In this document: positions 19,124-27,613 of the stretch, one piece after another
Layout: every line of letters begins with the position of its first letter
How positions within the stretch are numbered: the stretch's first letter is position 1
Source of the DNA: Chelativorans sp. Marseille-P2723
GTDB lineage: Bacteria > Pseudomonadota > Alphaproteobacteria > Rhizobiales > Rhizobiaceae
Direction: 5' to 3'
Length of the DNA: 64,000 bases
Assembly: GCF_902809845.1 (NCBI RefSeq)
Contig: NZ_CADDWI010000013.1
Coordinates: 930,001-994,000, forward strand
Notes under the pieces: generated by a model
What the model was told of the DNA's origin: nothing
The model's input: the letters and a program-made list of their open reading frames with translations, nothing else
The model's database searches: none
Translations under genes and position numbers: made by a program

Positions 19124-19476
19124 GCGGGTTAGCGGATGCGGTAGATTGCCCCTGTCCGGCAACACCGCGTACATGCGCCGTGACTTTTCTGGTGATAATC
19201 AGACGCATATGGGCGTCGCACATCCCGTAGGGCGAATTGCCAACCAGGATCCGCTGCCTCGAAAAATGCATTATATGTAGCTTTACGCCGTTCGGAATTC
19301 CGTCATGAACCTGTTTCATCGGGAGGGTACATGGTACTCGTCCACCGCAATGAATCCACTGGAGGAATTCCAGGAAAGGTGGATACGGATCTCCGTCCGG
19401 TACAGAAAGAACTTAAATCATTCCTGCGTTTCCAGACGATGCTGAAATGATCCCTGAGCGCAGAGGAAAGTAGCGA
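19124..19476. other. Upstream region of phoR, 353 bp, no gene
   Basis: No coding region is convincing. The region contains an AT-richer segment around 19264-19280 and the Pho-box-like element listed separately. It separates the GT2 gene from phoR, which is transcribed in the same direction. Confidence 0.5.
19300..19318 (+). promoter_or_regulatory. Possible Pho box upstream of phoR
   Basis: The 19-mer CCGTCATGAACCTGTTTCA matches the Pho-box form CTGTCATAAATCTGTCACA at 14 of 19 positions by eye. The first half-site is good (CGTCAT), the second is weak (CTGTTTC). It lies about 160 bp before the phoR start. PhoB binding would mean autoregulation by phosphate starvation; this is inference. Confidence 0.3.
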
Positions 19477-20736
19477 ATGGAAGAAGGGGGAAAAACAGCC
19501 ACATTATGGCTTAGGGCGCTGCGCGCGCGGCTGCTAAGGTATCGTGTTCCTCTCCTCGCGGCTGCGATAGCCTTGTTCGGGCTGGACCTTTCTCTTGGCG
19601 GAAATGGCCTCGGCGCCGTTATCGCTCTTGCCTGCACGGCGCTTGTCACCATCGTTTTGGCGGAGGACGGCCAGGCATTGTCGCCCGCACAGCCGTCTGC
19701 AAAGGGGGCGGCAAGCATCGACAGCATGTCGGCGCTGGACCTGGCCAAGGCTGTGCAGGACCCACTTTATATCTTCGACTCTAGCGGAACAGTCATCTAT
19801 GCCAACGAAGCTGCGATTGGGGCTTTCGGCCCAATAGCGCCGGGCGTATCGCTACAGCTCAAGTTTCGGGCGCCGGAAATGCATGATTTCATCGGCCGGG
19901 TGCTTAAGGAAGAGACGCATCAAAGCACCGATTATGCCGAGCGCGTGCCCTTCGAGCGCGCCTTCCGCGTATCTGCGGTGCCCATGGGCAAGAATAGCGG
20001 GCTTTTCGTTCTACTCTTCAAGGACCAGAGCGAGGCGCGGCGCATAGACCGGATGCGAGCGGACTTCATTGCTAACGCCAGCCACGAATTACGTACCCCG
20101 CTTGCTTCCATCGCAGGCTTCATCGAGACCCTGCGCGGCCCGGCACGCAACGATGCAAAGGCGCGCGAGAACTTCCTTCAGATCATGCAGAGCCAGACGT
20201 CCCGCATGGCGCGTCTCATCGACGATCTGCTGTCGCTTTCACGGCTGGAGGCAAAGCCCTATTTCAAGCCGAGCGAGCGTGTGGATCTTCGCTCTCTCCT
20301 GCAGGGAACCACAGATTCCTTATCCCATGTCGCCGCGGAAGCAGGCGTGAAGATTGATCTCGACTTGCCAAATGGATCTCTGGAGGTCGCCGGAAACCGC
20401 GACGAACTCATGCAGGTTTTCGAGAACCTGCTAGAAAATGCCTGTAAATACGGCAGTTCCGGCGGCCGCGTGGTCGTCTCGGCCTCAACAGTCGATCCAT
20501 CTTCCGGAAAGACGATCACTGTCACCGATTTCGGGCCCGGCATCGCCGAGGAGCATATTCCCCGCGTGACGGAGCGGTTCTACCGAGTAGAGGTTGAACC
20601 CAACAACGTTCAGAAAGGCACCGGCCTTGGCCTTGCCATTGTCAAGCATATCCTGACGCGCCATGGTGCCCATCTGTCGATCCGCTCCAAACTGGGGGAG
20701 GGGTCGTCATTCACCGTTCATTTTCCACCAGGCTGA
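19477..20736 (+). CDS. phoR: Phosphate regulon sensor histidine kinase PhoR
   Basis: The 419-residue kinase has two N-terminal hydrophobic segments (about residues 20-60), a PAS domain (AVQDPLYIFDSSGTVIYANEAA), the H box FIANASHELRTPLAS with phospho-acceptor His at about 203, then N box (ENLLENACKYGS), G1 (DFGPGIAEEHI) and G2 (GTGLGLAIVKHIL). The absence of a large periplasmic domain and the PAS placement fit PhoR, and the next gene is phoU. PhoR phosphorylates PhoB when phosphate is scarce, under control of PstSCAB and PhoU. Oddly, phoB and pstSCAB, which usually sit between or beside these genes in relatives, are absent here. Confidence 0.88.
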   Translation: MEEGGKTATLWLRALRARLLRYRVPLLAAAIALFGLDLSLGGNGLGAVIALACTALVTIVLAEDGQALSPAQPSAKGAASIDSMSALDLAKAVQDPLYIFDSSGTVIYANEAAIGAFGPIAPGVSLQLKFRAPEMHDFIGRVLKEETHQSTDYAERVPFERAFRVSAVPMGKNSGLFVLLFKDQSEARRIDRMRADFIANASHELRTPLASIAGFIETLRGPARNDAKARENFLQIMQSQTSRMARLIDDLLSLSRLEAKPYFKPSERVDLRSLLQGTTDSLSHVAAEAGVKIDLDLPNGSLEVAGNRDELMQVFENLLENACKYGSSGGRVVVSASTVDPSSGKTITVTDFGPGIAEEHIPRVTERFYRVEVEPNNVQKGTGLGLAIVKHILTRHGAHLSIRSKLGEGSSFTVHFPPG

Positions 20737-20834
20737 ATGGCCTGCGATGCGCATCGCGTTTCTTTTTCCGGACATCTAGTTCGCCTACATTGAGCCTCCG
20801 GGCATTTTTCTTGTGAGGAAGGACAGCAAGTTTC

Positions 20835-21560
20835 ATGGAGGGCCAGCACACGATCCACTCCTTCGACGAGGAACTGCGGAACCTGACCAACCACATCGGT
20901 GGCATGGGAGGATATGCCGAGCGCATGGTGGAGCAGGCCGTATCCGCTCTGGTGAGCGCCGATACAGAATTGGCAAAGAAGGTGATCGAGGACGACGCGC
21001 TTCTTGACCAAAAGGAGCGGGAGATCGGCGAGGATGCGGTCTTCATTATCGCTAAGCGCCAGCCGATGGCGAGCGATCTGCGTGAGATCCTCGGGGCGAT
21101 ACGCATTTCGGGTGATCTGGAGCGCGTGGGGGATCTGGGAAAGAATATCGCAAAGCGCGTAACGGCGATCAGCGAGGCGCGTCAGCCGGTGCGCCTCTTC
21201 CGTGGCATTACAGCCTTGTCGGATCTAGCGCTAGCCCAGCTTAAGGAAGTGCTTGACGCTTATGCCTCTCGCTCGGCTGAAAAGCTTGGATTCGTCCGTG
21301 ATCGCGACGAGGAGATCGACGCCATGTACACGTCGCTCTTCCGCGAGCTTCTCACTTATATGATGGAAGACCCCCGCAATATCACCGCTTGCACTCATCT
21401 GATCTTCTGCGCAAAGAACATCGAGCGCATCGGCGATCACGCCACCAATATCGCAGAAACCGTTTATCACATCATTACTGGAAACACGATGCCGCCCGAG
21501 CGTCCCAAGGAGGACAAGAGCCACCGGATCGTCGCGCCGGTGCCGGGTGCGGGCGGATAA
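20835..21560 (+). CDS. phoU: Phosphate signalling accessory protein PhoU
   Basis: A 241-residue protein of two PhoU repeats, each a three-helix bundle with metal-binding E/DXXXD-type motifs (EREIGEDAVFIIAKRQPMASDLREIL and the second copy around ARNITACTHLIFCAKNIERIGDHATNIAE). PhoU links the Pst transporter to PhoR and represses the Pho response in phosphate-rich cells. The ATG at 20835 follows GAGGAAGGA. It lies 98 bp after phoR in the same direction. No pst gene or phoB follows; the next gene is convergent gcrA. Confidence 0.93.
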   Translation: MEGQHTIHSFDEELRNLTNHIGGMGGYAERMVEQAVSALVSADTELAKKVIEDDALLDQKEREIGEDAVFIIAKRQPMASDLREILGAIRISGDLERVGDLGKNIAKRVTAISEARQPVRLFRGITALSDLALAQLKEVLDAYASRSAEKLGFVRDRDEEIDAMYTSLFRELLTYMMEDPRNITACTHLIFCAKNIERIGDHATNIAETVYHIITGNTMPPERPKEDKSHRIVAPVPGAGG

Positions 21561-21692
21561 TCAGGCGCCTGGACAGCTACCTCCCGTTGAGTGGATGGAA
21601 GTGCTTCGCGTATAGTAGCTTTGTCGATCGTGTTTGCCGGCGTCCGAAGCCTGTTTCTGGAAAAACACGATGAGTAGATGGCTTCGTTAAGG

Positions 21693-21720
21693 CAAAAAAA
21701 GTGGGCGGCTTTCGCCGCCC
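21693..21720 (-). terminator. Rho-independent terminator of gcrA
   Basis: On the minus strand a perfect 7-bp GC stem (GGGCGGC / GCCGCCC, tetraloop) is followed by ACTTTTTTT. It lies 33 bp after the gcrA stop. On the plus strand the hairpin is preceded by the A-run, so it serves mainly gcrA, not phoU. Confidence 0.85.
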
Positions 21721-21753
21721 TAGATAATCGGTCCGCTTGTCGTTGCCCCGTCC

Positions 21754-22263
21754 CTAGCGGTTGCGCCGGCGCTCAGACGCCGGCTGATAAGCGAGCCGCG
21801 AGTGATATGCGCAGTAAGGGCCGTTCTCCCCTACATTGTTTCCGCAAAAACTGAAATCCTCGGCAAGAGGGTCCCCGTTCGGCCACTTGCAGGTCCGTTC
21901 GGTAAGCTGCACCAGCTTGAGATCGCGCGAGATCGGAACAACGACGTTCTCAACTGGCCGGATATGCTGGAAGGGAACCGCTTCTTCCTCTACCTGCACT
22001 TTCAGCGCCGTGGCGCCAACCGACGTTGCAAGCGGCCGTACGGTCCGTTGCTTACGCGTAACGGTATTGCTTGTGCTCGGAGCCTTCGTTTGCCGCGGCG
22101 TATTCGGAGACGCACGGCCCCGGCTCGATAACTTCATCCTGTGTACCTTGCCGATGACGGCATTGCGGCTTACGCCACCTAATTGAGCTGCGATCTGGCT
22201 CGCGCTCAAGCCCTCCGCCCAAAGCTTTTTTAACAGCTCGACGCGTTCGTCTGTCCAAGTCAT
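21754..22263 (-). CDS. gcrA: Cell-cycle transcriptional regulator GcrA
   Basis: The 169-residue protein starts with MTWTDERVELLKKLWAEGLS, then SQIAAQLGGVSRNAVIGKVHRM, the highly conserved HTH of GcrA, and ends with a Cys-containing region (LTERTCKWPNGDP, FCGNNV, PYCAYHSRLAY). GcrA is an alphaproteobacterial sigma70 cofactor that stimulates promoters carrying CcrM-methylated GANTC sites, controlling S-phase genes. The ATG at 22263 was chosen because the protein begins there in the family. A strong terminator follows and GANTC sites are crowded upstream. Confidence 0.95.
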   Translation of the reverse strand: MTWTDERVELLKKLWAEGLSASQIAAQLGGVSRNAVIGKVHRMKLSSRGRASPNTPRQTKAPSTSNTVTRKQRTVRPLATSVGATALKVQVEEEAVPFQHIRPVENVVVPISRDLKLVQLTERTCKWPNGDPLAEDFSFCGNNVGENGPYCAYHSRLAYQPASERRRNR

Positions 22264-22293
22264 TCGGAGCACGCTCCTGTGTGCAGGCGCGCG

Positions 22294-22441
22294 GAATCCC
22301 AATTGCCCACTGCCGGAAGATCCGGCAGGGCACCACATCTACTCGGGTAAATTGGTCCGCCGCACGAAATCTAGTTGTTACACTAACCAAACTACCTTAT
22401 TGGCTGACTCGGTGACAAGAGTCCGGCCCCTCTGACGAATC
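22294..22441. promoter_or_regulatory. Cluster of four GANTC (CcrM methylation) sites upstream of gcrA
   Basis: GANTC occurs at 22294-22298 (GAATC), 22406-22410 (GACTC), 22419-22423 (GAGTC) and 22437-22441 (GAATC); three fall within 36 bp. A GANTC is expected by chance about once in 256 bp. CcrM methylates these sites and GcrA is recruited to them, so the cluster may time gcrA or the divergent transcript. Confidence 0.55.
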
Positions 22442-22580
22442 GCTTTTCGCCGTTTTCCCCAACTTGGGGCATCCACTGCTGATTTTGGGGTTGCGCGACG
22501 GGCAGAAACGCTTTCTCTGCGTTGACTTCGAGAAGGAAAAACCTGATAAAAGCCAAACGCCGCCCTTGGGGCGGCTTTTT
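22410..22580 (+). ncRNA. Candidate leader RNA or small RNA upstream of argD
   Basis: A promoter-like pair TTGTTA (22375-22380) and TATTGG (22398-22403) with a 17-nt spacer could start a transcript near 22410, and an intrinsic terminator ends it at 22580. The roughly 170-nt product would contain a hairpin around 22501-22520 (GCAGAAA / TTTCTCTGC) before the terminator. No open frame in it looks coding. It could be a separate small RNA or an attenuated argD leader. It was not matched to a known RNA family. Confidence 0.35.
22559..22580 (+). terminator. Intrinsic terminator 60 bp before the argD start
   Basis: GCCGCCC, a short TT-containing loop, then GGGGCGGC and TTTTT. It is a textbook hairpin with T-tract in the same direction as argD, yet no protein gene precedes it on this strand for about 1 kb (phoU ends at 21560, with gcrA opposite). 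It therefore terminates a non-coding transcript or attenuates argD. Confidence 0.8.
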
Positions 22581-22639
22581 AGTTTCAATAGGCTTGCGGC
22601 GACGCTGAAATGCGGCCGGCCAATCCGGAGAATGCGTGC

Positions 22640-23845
22640 ATGGGCGGTTCGGCGCTTTACCAGACCTTTGCCAGGCTACCCGTTTCATTCGAAAGAGGTG
22701 AGGGATCCTGGCTGATCACTGCCGATGGTACCCGATATCTCGATTTTGCTGCGGGTATCGCTGTGAACTCGCTTGGTCACGGCCATCCGCATCTGGTGGC
22801 GGCGCTTGTCGGTCAGGCCGGCCGGTTGTGGCACGTCTCCAATCTTTACGACATACCGGGCCAGCAGCGCCTCGGCGAACGTCTGGCAGAGGGGAGTTTT
22901 GCCGACAGGGTGTTCTTCACCAATTCGGGCGCCGAAGCGCTCGAATGCGCCATCAAGACCGCGCGGCGTTATCATTATGTGAAAGGGCAGGAGAACCGCT
23001 TCCGCATCATCACGTTTGAAGGAGCCTTTCACGGGCGCACGCTGGCGACCATCGCAGCCGGCGGCCAAAAGAAATATCTAGAAGGTTTTGGCCCTGCAGT
23101 GGAAGGGTTCGACCAGGTTCCCTTTGGCGACCTTGCGGCGACCGAGAAGGCGATTACGCCTGACACTGCAGCCATTTTGATTGAGCCGATCCAGGGTGAG
23201 GCAGGCATCAGGGTCGTCTCAAGCGAATTTCTGCGCAAGCTGCGCGAGCTTTGCGACAGGCACGGCCTGCTTCTCATCTTTGACGAGGTGCAAAGCGGTA
23301 TCGGTCGTACAGGCAAGTTCTTCGCCCATGAATGGGCAGGAGCATCACCGGATATTGCGACGATTGCAAAGGGTATCGGCGGGGGCTTTCCTGTGGGCGC
23401 GTGCCTTGCCACCGAGGAAGCGGCCAAGGCCATGACGCCCGGCGTGCACGGCACGACCTTCGGCGGCAATCCGCTGGCAATGGCCGTCGGGAACGCGGTT
23501 CTGGACATTGTTCTTGAGGACGGCTTCCTGGAAGATGTCGCCCGCAAGGGGCTTTTGCTCAAGCAAGGGCTTGCGGGGATCGCCGACGATTTTCCGGACC
23601 TGGTGGAGGAAATCCGCGGCAGCGGCCTGATGCTTGGCATCCGTTGCAAGGCGCCCAATTCCGCGGTGATGGCTGCCATGCGAGAGGAAAAGCTCCTGGC
23701 GGTCCCGGCGGGTGATAATGTCGTGCGGCTGCTGCCGCCGCTTACCGTTTCGGATGAGGAAATCAAAGACGCGCTTGAGCGTATGCGCAGAGCGATGGAG
23801 GCACTGGCGCCTTCCACGGAAGCGGCCGCTGGCGGAGAAGGATGA
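22640..23845 (+). CDS. argD: Acetylornithine aminotransferase
   Basis: A 401-residue PLP class III aminotransferase: [47 protein letters not shown], and [13 protein letters not shown] with the PLP Lys. It converts N-acetylglutamate semialdehyde to N-acetylornithine in arginine synthesis; many ArgD enzymes also act as succinyldiaminopimelate aminotransferase. The ATG at 22640 ([14 protein letters not shown]) aligns with the usual N-terminus and has GGAG 11 nt upstream; the ATG at 22610 is an alternative. It overlaps argF by 4 nt (ATGA), confirming an arg operon. Confidence 0.94.
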   Translation: MGGSALYQTFARLPVSFERGEGSWLITADGTRYLDFAAGIAVNSLGHGHPHLVAALVGQAGRLWHVSNLYDIPGQQRLGERLAEGSFADRVFFTNSGAEALECAIKTARRYHYVKGQENRFRIITFEGAFHGRTLATIAAGGQKKYLEGFGPAVEGFDQVPFGDLAATEKAITPDTAAILIEPIQGEAGIRVVSSEFLRKLRELCDRHGLLLIFDEVQSGIGRTGKFFAHEWAGASPDIATIAKGIGGGFPVGACLATEEAAKAMTPGVHGTTFGGNPLAMAVGNAVLDIVLEDGFLEDVARKGLLLKQGLAGIADDFPDLVEEIRGSGLMLGIRCKAPNSAVMAAMREEKLLAVPAGDNVVRLLPPLTVSDEEIKDALERMRRAMEALAPSTEAAAGGEG

Positions 23846-24756
23846 GCATGCCGCGTCATTTTCTTGATCTTTCAGGCGTCCCCCCAACGGAACTGCGCGC
23901 AATCCTGCAGGATGCAAGGTTGCGTAAGGAGCGCCTCAAGGCCGGCAACAGGGAGAAGCCTTTCGAAGGCAAGGTGCTGGCGATGATCTTTGACAAGCCG
24001 TCGACCCGCACGCGCGTTTCCTTCGACGTGGCGATGCGCCAGCTTGGCGGAGAGGCCATCATGCTGACGGGCGCGGAAATGCAGCTCGGCCGCAGCGAAA
24101 CCATCGCGGACACGGCCAAGGTGCTGTCTCGCTATGTCGATATCATCATGATCCGCACGACCAGCCATGACCGTCTGCTTGAAATGGCGGAGAATGCGAC
24201 AGTGCCCGTCATCAACGGCCTTACGGACGATACGCATCCATGCCAGATAATGGCCGATGTGATGACCTATGAAGAGCATCGTGGAAGCGTGAGGGACCGC
24301 CTCTTTGCCTGGTCTGGCGACGGCAACAATGTGTTGCACTCACTGCTGGAGGCATCTGCCTGCTTCGGCTTCCGTCTGAATGTGGCGACGCCGGTTGGCA
24401 GCGAGCCTCAGGCTCACTATGTAAACTGGGCACAGGCCAATGGCGGCCGCGTTGCCCTGATGTCCGACCCTACGGAAGCAGTGCGTGATGCCGATTGCGT
24501 CATCACTGACACGTGGGTCTCCATGGGGCAGGAGCATCGCGCCCGCGGCCATAATGTCTTCCAACCCTATCAGGTGAATGAGAGGCTAATGAGCTTCGCA
24601 AAGAAGGATGCCCTTTTCATGCACTGCCTGCCCGCTCATCGCGGCGAGGAAGTGACGGATGCCGTGATCGACGGGCCGCACTCGGTGGTGTTTGACGAGG
24701 CCGAAAACAGGCTCCACGCGCAGAAGGCCGTACTGGCCTGGTGTCTCGCATCGTGA
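23842..24756 (+). CDS. argF: Ornithine carbamoyltransferase
   Basis: The 304-residue enzyme has the carbamoyl-phosphate site [12 protein letters not shown], then HPCQIMAD, the ornithine-side SMGQ and the catalytic [12 protein letters not shown]. It makes citrulline from ornithine and carbamoyl phosphate. Starts within the argD stop (ATGA) and its own stop overlaps the hslO start (GTGA), so argD-argF-hslO are translationally coupled. Length is normal for the family. Confidence 0.96.
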   Translation: MSMPRHFLDLSGVPPTELRAILQDARLRKERLKAGNREKPFEGKVLAMIFDKPSTRTRVSFDVAMRQLGGEAIMLTGAEMQLGRSETIADTAKVLSRYVDIIMIRTTSHDRLLEMAENATVPVINGLTDDTHPCQIMADVMTYEEHRGSVRDRLFAWSGDGNNVLHSLLEASACFGFRLNVATPVGSEPQAHYVNWAQANGGRVALMSDPTEAVRDADCVITDTWVSMGQEHRARGHNVFQPYQVNERLMSFAKKDALFMHCLPAHRGEEVTDAVIDGPHSVVFDEAENRLHAQKAVLAWCLAS

Positions 24757-25748
24757 ATGACCAAGCATTGAAACTCGGCGACTTTGGGTTTGCCGGCGAC
24801 GACCATGTCGTTCCTTTCGACGTGGATGCGCTGGACGTACGCGGCCGTGCGGTGCAGGTCGGGGCGATGCTCGACCAAATCCTCGGCCGCCACAACTATC
24901 CAGAGCCAGTGGCGCGGCTGCTGGCCGAGATGATCGTTCTTACCGTACTACTCGGCAGCTCACTGAAGTTTGATGGCAAGTTCATCCTCCAGACCCGCTC
25001 CGATGGACCGGTTGACATGCTCGTGGCAGATTTCACGACGCCCGGATCGGTACGCGCCTATGCCCGCTTTGACGAGGCGCGCCTTGTAGAAGCGGTGGAG
25101 AAAGGCGAAGATTCCCCCGAGGCTCTGCTGGGCAAAGGTGTCCTGGCGCTCACCATCGATCAGGGCGCCTACATGCAGCGCTATCAAGGCATCGTACAGC
25201 TCGATGGCTCGACACTTGAGGAGGTCGCGCGGACCTATTTCCGCCAGTCGGAGCAGATCCCGACCGAGGTAAAGCTCGGCGTCGCCCGCATCGTCTTGCC
25301 TGGAAAGGGGGAGCGGGCCGAAAGCTGGCGCGCGGGCGGCTTGCTTCTGCAGTTCCTACCGGCGTCTCCGGCGCGTGCCCGTATGGCAGATCTTCCGGGC
25401 GGTGATGGCGATGAGGAGGACACCAACGGCGGCCATCCCACGGATAACGCCTGGCAGGAGGCGCTGGCGCTGCTTGCCACGGTGGAAACGGACGAGCTTC
25501 TGGATCCTTCCGTGGGGGCGGAGCGTCTGCTTTACAGGCTCTTCCACGAGCAGGGTGTACGCGTTTACGACGGAACCGACGTGGTTGACCAATGCTCCTG
25601 CTCTCGGGAGAAGGTCAGGAACATTCTGGGCAGTTTTACGGCGGAGGAGATCAAGGAAAGCACCGAGGATGGTGTTATCCGCGTCAATTGCGAGTTCTGC
25701 TCGACAGAGTATTTTTTCGATCCCGCCGATTTCAAAGGCGGGCACTAG
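24753..25748 (+). CDS. hslO: Redox-regulated chaperone Hsp33
   Basis: A 331-residue holdase chaperone. The N-terminal core begins [26 protein letters not shown]; the C-terminal zinc centre is complete, with CSCS (CXC) and CEFC (CXXC). Under oxidative stress the four Cys lose zinc, form disulfides and activate the chaperone. GTG at 24753 gives a 4-nt overlap with argF; GTG at 24741 is the other option. The arg-hslO order is common in Rhizobiales. Six bp after the stop an insertion element remnant begins, so any native downstream terminator may have been displaced. Confidence 0.93.
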   Translation: MNDQALKLGDFGFAGDDHVVPFDVDALDVRGRAVQVGAMLDQILGRHNYPEPVARLLAEMIVLTVLLGSSLKFDGKFILQTRSDGPVDMLVADFTTPGSVRAYARFDEARLVEAVEKGEDSPEALLGKGVLALTIDQGAYMQRYQGIVQLDGSTLEEVARTYFRQSEQIPTEVKLGVARIVLPGKGERAESWRAGGLLLQFLPASPARARMADLPGGDGDEEDTNGGHPTDNAWQEALALLATVETDELLDPSVGAERLLYRLFHEQGVRVYDGTDVVDQCSCSREKVRNILGSFTAEEIKESTEDGVIRVNCEFCSTEYFFDPADFKGGH

Positions 25749-25754
25749 GCTATG

Positions 25755-25766
25755 GTGACGATTTAA
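25755..25766 (+). repeat. Terminal inverted repeat, hslO side
   Basis: GTGACGATTTAA, exact inverse of the end at 26427-26438. Confidence 0.8.
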
Positions 25767-25775
25767 TCATTTGAG

Positions 25776-26354
25776 CCAAAGCATGATGCTGGCGAGTTTG
25801 TCGAAGCCGGGAAGTTGGCGGCGAGCTTGTCGTAGCGTGTGGGGCGATGCGCCGCCACTGCCTGCGTCTGACGAAGAAACCCTCGATATCGATCGTTGCC
25901 GGCAGGCAAGCTTATCCAAGCGGTCTGGTATTTGCGCCAGGCAGGCTCGCCGCCTTCCTCCAGGATCGCATCAAGGAGGCTGTCCAAGTCATAGGGGCGG
26001 TTGGCGATGACCTTGCCGCAGGCAAGCCCGGCGATGGGGCGGCAAGCAGGCGTCTTTTGCGCTGCGCGCCGGGGCTTGCGCTACGTTCGGATGACGGTCG
26101 CGTGAACCCATTCCAGGCTGTGTGGTCGCACACCGCCTCGAACAGGCGGTCGAACACACCATCTCCATCCACCGGTAGTAGCGTCGCTTGGGCCGTCTGA
26201 TAGGCACGAACCTTCTGGTAGATCGCGTCAGCACGGCCCGAACGTCCGATCCACAACAGCGCGTTGAAAAAGCGCCGTCCATAACCGCGCCTCGCTTGCC
26301 CTTCCCGCGCGGAGCGAGCAGCTTGACCTTTTCCACTGATCGTCGCGAAGAGTT
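25776..26354 (-). pseudogene. Transposase remnant, IS5 family
   Basis: Fragments in different minus-strand frames match the IS5-type order: DQWKKVKLLAP near 26340, FFNALLWIGRSG, then GVFDRLFEAVCDHTAWNGF, later NRPYDLDSLLDAILEEGGEPA and finally TRYDKLAANF near 25820. The frame changes several times, and much of the central DDE region, including the first catalytic Asp context, is missing. It cannot make an active transposase. Boundaries are approximate. Confidence 0.7.
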
Positions 26355-26426
26355 TTGTCTTCCAAAGCTAAACCTTCAAAACTCAGCTTTGAATCTGATT
26401 TGCTCCCAGAGAGGAATCCCCAAACC

Positions 26427-26438
26427 TTAAATCGTCAC
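26427..26438 (-). repeat. Terminal inverted repeat, apaG side
   Basis: TTAAATCGTCAC, exact inverse of the end at 25755-25766. Confidence 0.8.
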
Positions 26439-26449
26439 TACAGCCGAGC

Positions 26450-26494
26450 GCAGTTTCAGGAAGAGCGGCTACCGGTTTTCCCGTCCTGAACTGC
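26450..26494. repeat. Inverted repeat between the IS remnant and apaG
   Basis: GCAGTTTCAGGA (26450-26461) pairs with TCCTGAACTGC (26484-26494) with one bulged base and a 22-nt loop. There is no T-tract. It lies just after the apaG stop and may be a 3'-end hairpin of apaG. Confidence 0.4.
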
Positions 26495-26511
26495 GAAACG
26501 ATGATCAAGGC

Positions 26512-26904
26512 TCAGTTGAGCGCGACGCGTTCTCCAGGCAGGTCGAGCGAGAAGGCCGGAATGTCCACTTCGAACAAATCACCTTGCTCGGTGCGCATCG
26601 TGTAACGCCCGACCATAATCCCGGAGGATGTCGACAGCGAGCAGCCAGAGGTGTACTGGAAGCTGTCGCCGGGTTCGAGTTCCGGCTGCTCGCCGACAAC
26701 TCCTTCGCCCTCGACCTCCTGAACGCGTCCGAGCGCGTCCGTTATATGCCAATAGCGGAACATGAGCTTGACGGTCTGCACCGAATGGTTGGCGATTGTC
26801 ACCCGATAAGCCCAGACATAGTGGCTCTCTGCCGGATCTGAATGTTCGGGCAGGAAGAAGGGCTCAACGCAAACTTCTATGTCCTGGGTTATCGCTCGGT
26901 ACAT
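26512..26904 (-). CDS. apaG: ApaG protein (Co2+/Mg2+ efflux-associated)
   Basis: The 130-residue protein begins [20 protein letters not shown] and contains [23 protein letters not shown] and [17 protein letters not shown], all typical of the single beta-sandwich ApaG domain. The biochemical role is uncertain; the family is linked to cobalt/magnesium phenotypes and to diadenosine tetraphosphate in enterobacteria. It stands alone between the IS remnant and a divergent phosphatidyltransferase gene. Confidence 0.93.
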   Translation of the reverse strand: MYRAITQDIEVCVEPFFLPEHSDPAESHYVWAYRVTIANHSVQTVKLMFRYWHITDALGRVQEVEGEGVVGEQPELEPGDSFQYTSGCSLSTSSGIMVGRYTMRTEQGDLFEVDIPAFSLDLPGERVALN

Positions 26905-27006
26905 AATTATTCCATTGGAGCGGTGTCGCTAAGGCTGACAACAATGTGAACGTCATATGTGGCCTGCAAGGCTATAGATCAATGACGTAACTTCAGGAGT
27001 GGCCGT

Positions 27007-27612
27007 GTGATCGACGGTTGGGCGCACAAGAAGATGGAGCCACTTTTATCGGCGCTCGCGCGCCCACTTTCGGCCGCGGGCGTGTCGGCCAATGCGATAA
27101 CGGCTGCCAGCCTGGCTACGGGTCTGGCGGCGGGCCTGGCCATCGCACTCGGACGTTTCTGGCTGGCCCTGCTGCTCATACTTCTCAGCCGTCTTGGTGA
27201 CGGGCTCGATGGCGCGGTGGCGCGCATCCGTGGCGGCACGGATCTTGGCGGCTACATGGATATTGTTTTCGATTTCGTCTATTACGGCGCTATCCCGTTG
27301 GGGTTCATCTTCTATGATCCTGCCACCAACGGCATTGCGGGTGCGGTCCTGCTCTTCTCCTTCTATGTAAACGGCGCAAGCTTTCTCGCCTATGCGGTGA
27401 TCGCAGAAAAACGCGGCATGAGCACGAATGCGCGCGGCAGAAAATCCTTCTTCTTCACGACCGGGCTTGCCGAGGCCGGCGAGACGCTGGTCGTGTTCGC
27501 GCTTGCCTGCCTCTGGCCGCAATGGTTCCCGCTGGCAGCCTATGTTTTTGCTGTCGTTACGCTTTACACGACCGGCTCGCGCGTGGTGTTGGCCTCGCGG
27601 GTCTTCCGTTAG
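27007..27612 (+). CDS. CDP-alcohol phosphatidyltransferase family membrane protein
   Basis: A 201-residue polytopic membrane protein with the CDP-alcohol motif DGLDGAVARIRGGTDLGGYMD then IVFD; the spacing between AR and G is one residue shorter than the classic DGX2ARX8GX3DX3D. Such enzymes join CDP-diacylglycerol to an alcohol in phospholipid synthesis; the alcohol cannot be inferred, and it does not look like PgsA or PssA specifically. GTG start at 27007 after CAGGAG. Its stop is 1 bp from the stop of convergent nagA. Confidence 0.85.
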   Translation: MIDGWAHKKMEPLLSALARPLSAAGVSANAITAASLATGLAAGLAIALGRFWLALLLILLSRLGDGLDGAVARIRGGTDLGGYMDIVFDFVYYGAIPLGFIFYDPATNGIAGAVLLFSFYVNGASFLAYAVIAEKRGMSTNARGRKSFFFTTGLAEAGETLVVFALACLWPQWFPLAAYVFAVVTLYTTGSRVVLASRVFR

Positions 27613-27613
27613 T

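Larger units (their letters stand above)
25755..26438 (-). mobile_element. Degenerate IS5-family insertion sequence
   Basis: The ends are a 12-bp perfect inverted repeat, GTGACGATTTAA at 25755-25766 and TTAAATCGTCAC at 26427-26438. The 684-bp body, shorter than a usual IS of this type (about 830-900 bp), contains a broken transposase on the minus strand. Flanks are hslO (6 bp away) and apaG. No clear target duplication is visible beyond a possible CTA. Confidence 0.75.
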
